Shown piece after piece: positions 60,759-64,000 of a stretch of 64,000 nt of DNA. Position 1 is the first letter of the stretch. Every line of letters begins with the position of its first letter. This stretch comes from Clostridia bacterium (lineage in GTDB: Bacteria; Bacillota; Clostridia; Christensenellales; Aristaeellaceae), in the NCBI GenBank assembly GCA_900769075.1, contig CAAGFE010000060.1, positions 1-64,000 on the forward strand. The letters are read 5' to 3'. Made by a program: the position numbers and the translations under genes. Below the pieces are notes generated by a model. It did no database searches. It was not told the origin of the DNA and was given only the letters and a program-made list of their open reading frames with translations.

Positions 60759-61706
60759 TCAGGGCATGGGATCGTCCTGTGGAAAGGCTTTGGAGGGGTC
60801 GTCATTCTCCCGATAGGGCACAACCGCTGCCGGCACCACCTCGGAAGCTGGCCCGGCATGGGTTTGCTGATCGTCAAAGAAAATATGCGCGCCAAAGGAT
60901 GCAAGGATGTCCTTCTTGGGCGCACCGCCGAGGAAAAAGGCTTCGTCCACACGTACGCCCCACTCCCGCAGCGTCTTGATTGCACGCTCATGGGCCGGGG
61001 CACCGCGGGAGGTCACCAGCGCCGTGCGGATGGGCGACTGCTCCTGGGTCTGATAGATATTCTGCAGATTGGACAGGGCCATCAGGAAGTTTGCGAAGGG
61101 GCCCTTCTGCATCGGCGTGTCCACCATGGCCTGTTCATGCTCATAGAAGGCCTCGATGCCGCGCTGCTTGAACACCCGTTCCGATTCGGCGGAGAACAGA
61201 ACCGCATCGCCGTCGAAAGCAATGCGGATTTGCCCCACTTCCTTCCTCGAATCGGCATGGTGATTTCCGGTCAGAATCATGCCGGCAGCCACGCCGTGAT
61301 CGACTGCCTGCTTCACATCCGGCGCATAGGCGGACAGGAACAGGTCGGTTTTGAAGGCCTTGAGGTAGGGTGCAACCTCCGCGCCGCTGAGCAAAGCCGC
61401 GCGGGTGATGTCCAGCCCGTAATGATCGATGGAATGGAAGAAACGCAGGCTTGTTTCCGGACTGTTGCGGCTCATGATGATCACTTCCACCGTACGCCCG
61501 TCATCCCGCAGCTGATTCAGGTTCAGAAAAGCCTTCACCAGCGGAAATGCAGGGCCGGGCAGCAGCACGTCATTCTCGTGCCTGCGCTGATAATCCGCAT
61601 AAGCCTTGAGCCCATGCTGCTCGAACACGGCGTTCTCTTCTTCCAGGTTGAATAAAGCCCGGGATGATATCCCAATCACCAGGGGCGAAGTCAGGTCATA
61701 GGGCAT
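60759..61706 (-). CDS. 5'-nucleotidase, cytosolic type I-like
   Basis: 315-residue protein of the 5'-nucleotidase family PF06189 (cN-I type): PLVIGISSRALFNLEEENAVF, VIIMSRNSPETSLRFF, FDGDAVLFSAESE and FFLGGAPKKDILASFGAHIFF followed by FDDQQTH. It removes phosphate from nucleoside monophosphates, likely in nucleotide balance. ATG 61706 follows AAAGGAGGG. The 61707-61810 interval to the next gene holds nothing clear. Confidence 0.88.
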   Translation of the reverse strand: MPYDLTSPLVIGISSRALFNLEEENAVFEQHGLKAYADYQRRHENDVLLPGPAFPLVKAFLNLNQLRDDGRTVEVIIMSRNSPETSLRFFHSIDHYGLDITRAALLSGAEVAPYLKAFKTDLFLSAYAPDVKQAVDHGVAAGMILTGNHHADSRKEVGQIRIAFDGDAVLFSAESERVFKQRGIEAFYEHEQAMVDTPMQKGPFANFLMALSNLQNIYQTQEQSPIRTALVTSRGAPAHERAIKTLREWGVRVDEAFFLGGAPKKDILASFGAHIFFDDQQTHAGPASEVVPAAVVPYRENDDPSKAFPQDDPMP

Positions 61707-61810
61707 CAGGGGCCCTCCTTTGTTTTGTCGTGCGGCATCATGATGCGGGAAGGACGCAGGTTCGCAGCAACAGGTACCGCCATTTAAGCGAGGCGAAGCA
61801 TGCGTGAGGA

Positions 61811-63220
61811 TCATTCCAGGCTGAAAATTCGGCTGCCGCAGCGCACGCCCCAGGCGTGTCCATTCCGGGTGAAAAACTCCAGGCGAGCGCGAACACGCTT
61901 GTCATCCGCCGGATCCATGCCCAGGAAACGAAGCCCGCCGCAGTAGACAAGCCGCAAATCCCGCTGATTGACGACGGCACGAAGCTGACCGTCCTCCAAC
62001 CGCACGGTCACAACGGACGGCACGCCCTCATGGCCCACATACCGGCCATGGAGCATCTCCGGGTCGGCAAAGTCCCGCCCGGCGGGTACGAACCAGCGGT
62101 GGCAGGTATCCAGCGGAAGGCCCAACACGGCGTTGTACAGCGTCCACATGATGTCATCCATGTCCTCATCACCGCAGTTGCACAGCACCGCAAAGCCGTA
62201 GCCCTCCCCCAGCAGCAAGCCGCCCTTGGTGGATACGCCGTGGAGCCCGCCGGAATGCTCACAGATGGTGTGACCGCATTTCACGCGCTTGTACAGGCCC
62301 AGCCCGTAGCAGGCAATCTCCTGCGCAGGAATGGCGGGGCCAATCATGGCCTCCACCGCCGCACGGGGCAGAACCTGCTTGCCCTCATGCACACCGTAGC
62401 AGGACAGGCATCGGTAGTATGCCGCCATGTCCCGCGCGGTGGATTTGACCATGGCGCAGCCGCGGAAGGGCGGCAGAACGCTCCAGTTGTCATCGCAAAT
62501 CAGTTCGCCATCTTCCCGTTCAAACAGAGAGGTGATGTTGCCGCCGGAGAGCGCACGGGCGGACACGCAGTCATCATCCATGATGGTACGGGTCATGCCA
62601 AGGGGCTGGAAGATACGCTCCATGCAGAACCGCTCCAGCGGGATGCCAGCCGCCTGATCCGCCACGAAGGACAGAATCGCGTAGCCTTCGTTGCTGTAGG
62701 ACATGTTCTCCCCGGGTGCACCGACGGTCGGATACTTGCAATTTGCAATGTACTCAATGATCTGGTCAATGGTCTCCATCCGGTTGGGAGCGCTTGCCCG
62801 CATGGCGTCAATCCATTCGCCGCTGCGGTTGATGCTGTTGACGGCAATGGACCATTCCAGAGGCTCCATCGGCGGGATTCCGCTGGTATGCTGGGCCAGT
62901 GTGCGGAGCGTCACTGTATCCCGGGGCGCGCCGGGAACTCTGAAATCGGGGAAATACTTGCATACCGGATCTTCCCAGCTCAGCTTGCCCTCCGTTTCCA
63001 GAATGGACAGCGCCAGGCAGGTGATGGACTTGGACATGGAGGCAATACCGAACATGGTGTCCATATCCACGGGAACGGACAGGGCCGCATCCTTGCAGCC
63101 ATAGGCCTGTTCGAACACCACGCCCTCCGGCCCCTTGACACAGACCGTCACACCGGGCAGACGTTCCTTTGCAACCAGCGCCCGGATTCGCGTATCGAGT
63201 TCTTTTGCATCGAAGTGCAT
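61811..63220 (-). CDS. Beta-lactamase/penicillin-binding-type serine hydrolase
   Basis: 469-residue protein of the beta-lactamase-related family (PF00144). The SxxK motif is S61-M-S-K64 in GIASMSKSITCLALS, the Tyr motif Y175-S-N in NMSYSNEGYA, and a third HSG-like element CEHSGGLHGVSTKGG. No signal peptide, so it acts in the cytosol or is an esterase/peptidase on imported peptides. A C-terminal beta domain of about 110 residues follows. Start ATG 63220 after AAGGAGAGACG. It lies 10 bp after the LD-carboxypeptidase gene, probably one operon. Confidence 0.88.
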   Translation of the reverse strand: MHFDAKELDTRIRALVAKERLPGVTVCVKGPEGVVFEQAYGCKDAALSVPVDMDTMFGIASMSKSITCLALSILETEGKLSWEDPVCKYFPDFRVPGAPRDTVTLRTLAQHTSGIPPMEPLEWSIAVNSINRSGEWIDAMRASAPNRMETIDQIIEYIANCKYPTVGAPGENMSYSNEGYAILSFVADQAAGIPLERFCMERIFQPLGMTRTIMDDDCVSARALSGGNITSLFEREDGELICDDNWSVLPPFRGCAMVKSTARDMAAYYRCLSCYGVHEGKQVLPRAAVEAMIGPAIPAQEIACYGLGLYKRVKCGHTICEHSGGLHGVSTKGGLLLGEGYGFAVLCNCGDEDMDDIMWTLYNAVLGLPLDTCHRWFVPAGRDFADPEMLHGRYVGHEGVPSVVTVRLEDGQLRAVVNQRDLRLVYCGGLRFLGMDPADDKRVRARLEFFTRNGHAWGVRCGSRIFSLE

Positions 63221-63230
63221 GCGTCTCTCC

Positions 63231-64000
63231 TTACTCCGTCACGGCGCTTTCCAGCACGGTGAGGCTGCATTTGTCCGCGTCCATCCGGCATTTGACGCCG
63301 AAGGGAAGCGTGAGCTTCGGGGTACAATGACCGCAGCGAAGGCCGCTGAGGACAGGCTTTCCACTTGGCAGCACCACGTCCCGGATGATTTCCTCCAGGG
63401 ACAATCCGAATGCCGGGTACTCAATGGGGCAATCCGCAAAATCTCCGAACACCACACCGGCGCAATCGTCAAACTTCCCGGCCAGGCGAAGCTGGGTCAG
63501 CATCCGGTCAACGCAATAGGTGCGTTCCCCGACCTCCTCAATGAAGAGAATGCGGCCCTTCGTATCCAGCTCCCAGGGGGTGCCGATGGTGCCGGCAATC
63601 AGCGAAAGATTGCCGCCCACCAGGATTCCCTCCGCTTGACCGGACTGCATGGTTTGCTTGGGGTATTCCGGGGGGTTCAGCAGTTCCCCTGCCGGCTGCG
63701 CATGCATCAGCGCACGGTACATGGAGGCAAGGGAAAACGCATCCAGTGGCTTTCCTGCCCAGCAGGCTGTCGGCATCGGCCCATGGAAGGTGGCCAGATT
63801 GGACTTCTGGAGAAGGGCAATATGGAGCGCTGTGATATCGGAAAAGCCCATGAAGATCTTGGGATGCCTGGCGATCAGGCCGTAATCCAGCTGATCGAGG
63901 ATGCGCATGGTGCCGTAGCCGCCGCGGATGCAGAAGATCGCGTCCACCTCATCATCCGCGAACATGGTGTTGATGTCCCTCGCTCGAACTTCGTCCGAAC
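63231..64000 (-). CDS. LD-carboxypeptidase (S66 family), 5' end outside the window
   Basis: The 3' 256 codons of an S66 peptidase of the LdcA/MccF type. Open reading continues to the window edge (SDEVRARDINTMFADDEVDA), so the true start lies beyond 64000. Catalytic Ser is in GFSDITALHIAL, after IFCIRGGYGTMR; the Glu in FIEEVGERTYCVDRM and the His in GLRCGHCTPKLTLPFG. LdcA trims the terminal D-Ala from tetrapeptide muropeptides in wall recycling; MccF-type members degrade microcin C. Its tight link with the serine hydrolase suits peptide or wall turnover. Confidence 0.9.
   Translation of the reverse strand, partial: SDEVRARDINTMFADDEVDAIFCIRGGYGTMRILDQLDYGLIARHPKIFMGFSDITALHIALLQKSNLATFHGPMPTACWAGKPLDAFSLASMYRALMHAQPAGELLNPPEYPKQTMQSGQAEGILVGGNLSLIAGTIGTPWELDTKGRILFIEEVGERTYCVDRMLTQLRLAGKFDDCAGVVFGDFADCPIEYPAFGLSLEEIIRDVVLPSGKPVLSGLRCGHCTPKLTLPFGVKCRMDADKCSLTVLESAVTE

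Noticed and set aside
1..64000. CRISPR array, prophage or defence island
   Set aside because: No direct-repeat array, no structural phage genes and no recognised defence genes were seen; the only mobile DNA found is the two IS remnants and the possible repeat at the left edge.

Overview
The window looks like a chromosomal segment of a GC-rich, endospore-lineage Firmicute, most likely class Clostridia. Support comes from a spoIVFA/spoIVFB-like pair, a tyrosine T-box, AGGAGG-type ribosome sites, sigma-A promoters with TTGACA/TATAAT boxes, a Bacillus-type LexA box, ylbF beside miaB and mutSL, and the rbgA-rnhB and dprA-topA-trmFO-hslVU gene sets. I cannot place it below class level. It is mostly housekeeping DNA, with little accessory material.

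Layout. 1-3.8 kb: a cluster of perfect hairpins and a broken acetyltransferase, then (minus strand) a Tyr T-box operon of aminotransferase, tyrS and yigZ. 3.9-6.3 kb: a small membrane protein and hflK-hflC. 6.5-20.6 kb: a long plus-strand run of closely packed genes: radical SAM protein, DUF2344 protein, RNase E/G, miaB, ylbF, mutS, mutL, miaA, an aluminium-resistance-type PLP enzyme and spoIVFA/B. This run combines RNA modification and processing, mismatch repair and sporulation signalling. 20.6-25.9 kb: a split transketolase, a lipid kinase, a SRAP protein, an aldose epimerase relative and small unknowns. 25.9-30.3 kb: argC-argJ-argB-argD behind a promoter with a perfect palindrome.

30.3-37.7 kb: a DUF4230 pair, a decayed IS481-like element, corA with a possible leader peptide, then pgsA, a rhomboid-like protein, a two-component system and a secreted SGNH hydrolase. 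37.8-49.6 kb: dprA-topA-trmFO-hslV-hslU, proC, rnhA, a Xer-type recombinase, lexA with a divergent Cys-rich small gene sharing its SOS box, a hemolysin III protein and a free-methionine-sulfoxide reductase. 49.6-60.1 kb (minus strand): galT, degV, yifB, a very large GT-C glycosyltransferase, yraN, rnhB and rbgA. 60.2-64 kb: a second copy of the decayed IS element, a 5'-nucleotidase, a penicillin-binding-type hydrolase and an LD-carboxypeptidase cut by the window edge.

The most notable points are the Tyr T-box that puts an aminotransferase under tyrosine control; a MutL whose endonuclease metal site is degenerate; a 23-codon leader with an acidic, proline-containing start upstream of corA; two non-autonomous IS481-like remnants sharing ends and a flank; a Cys-rich 63-residue protein likely under LexA control; a roughly 1400-residue double GT-C fusion; and an apparent inversion splitting the usual rbgA...yifB-dprA...hslU order. 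I found no CRISPR array, rRNA, tRNA or recognisable phage, and no clear new defence system.
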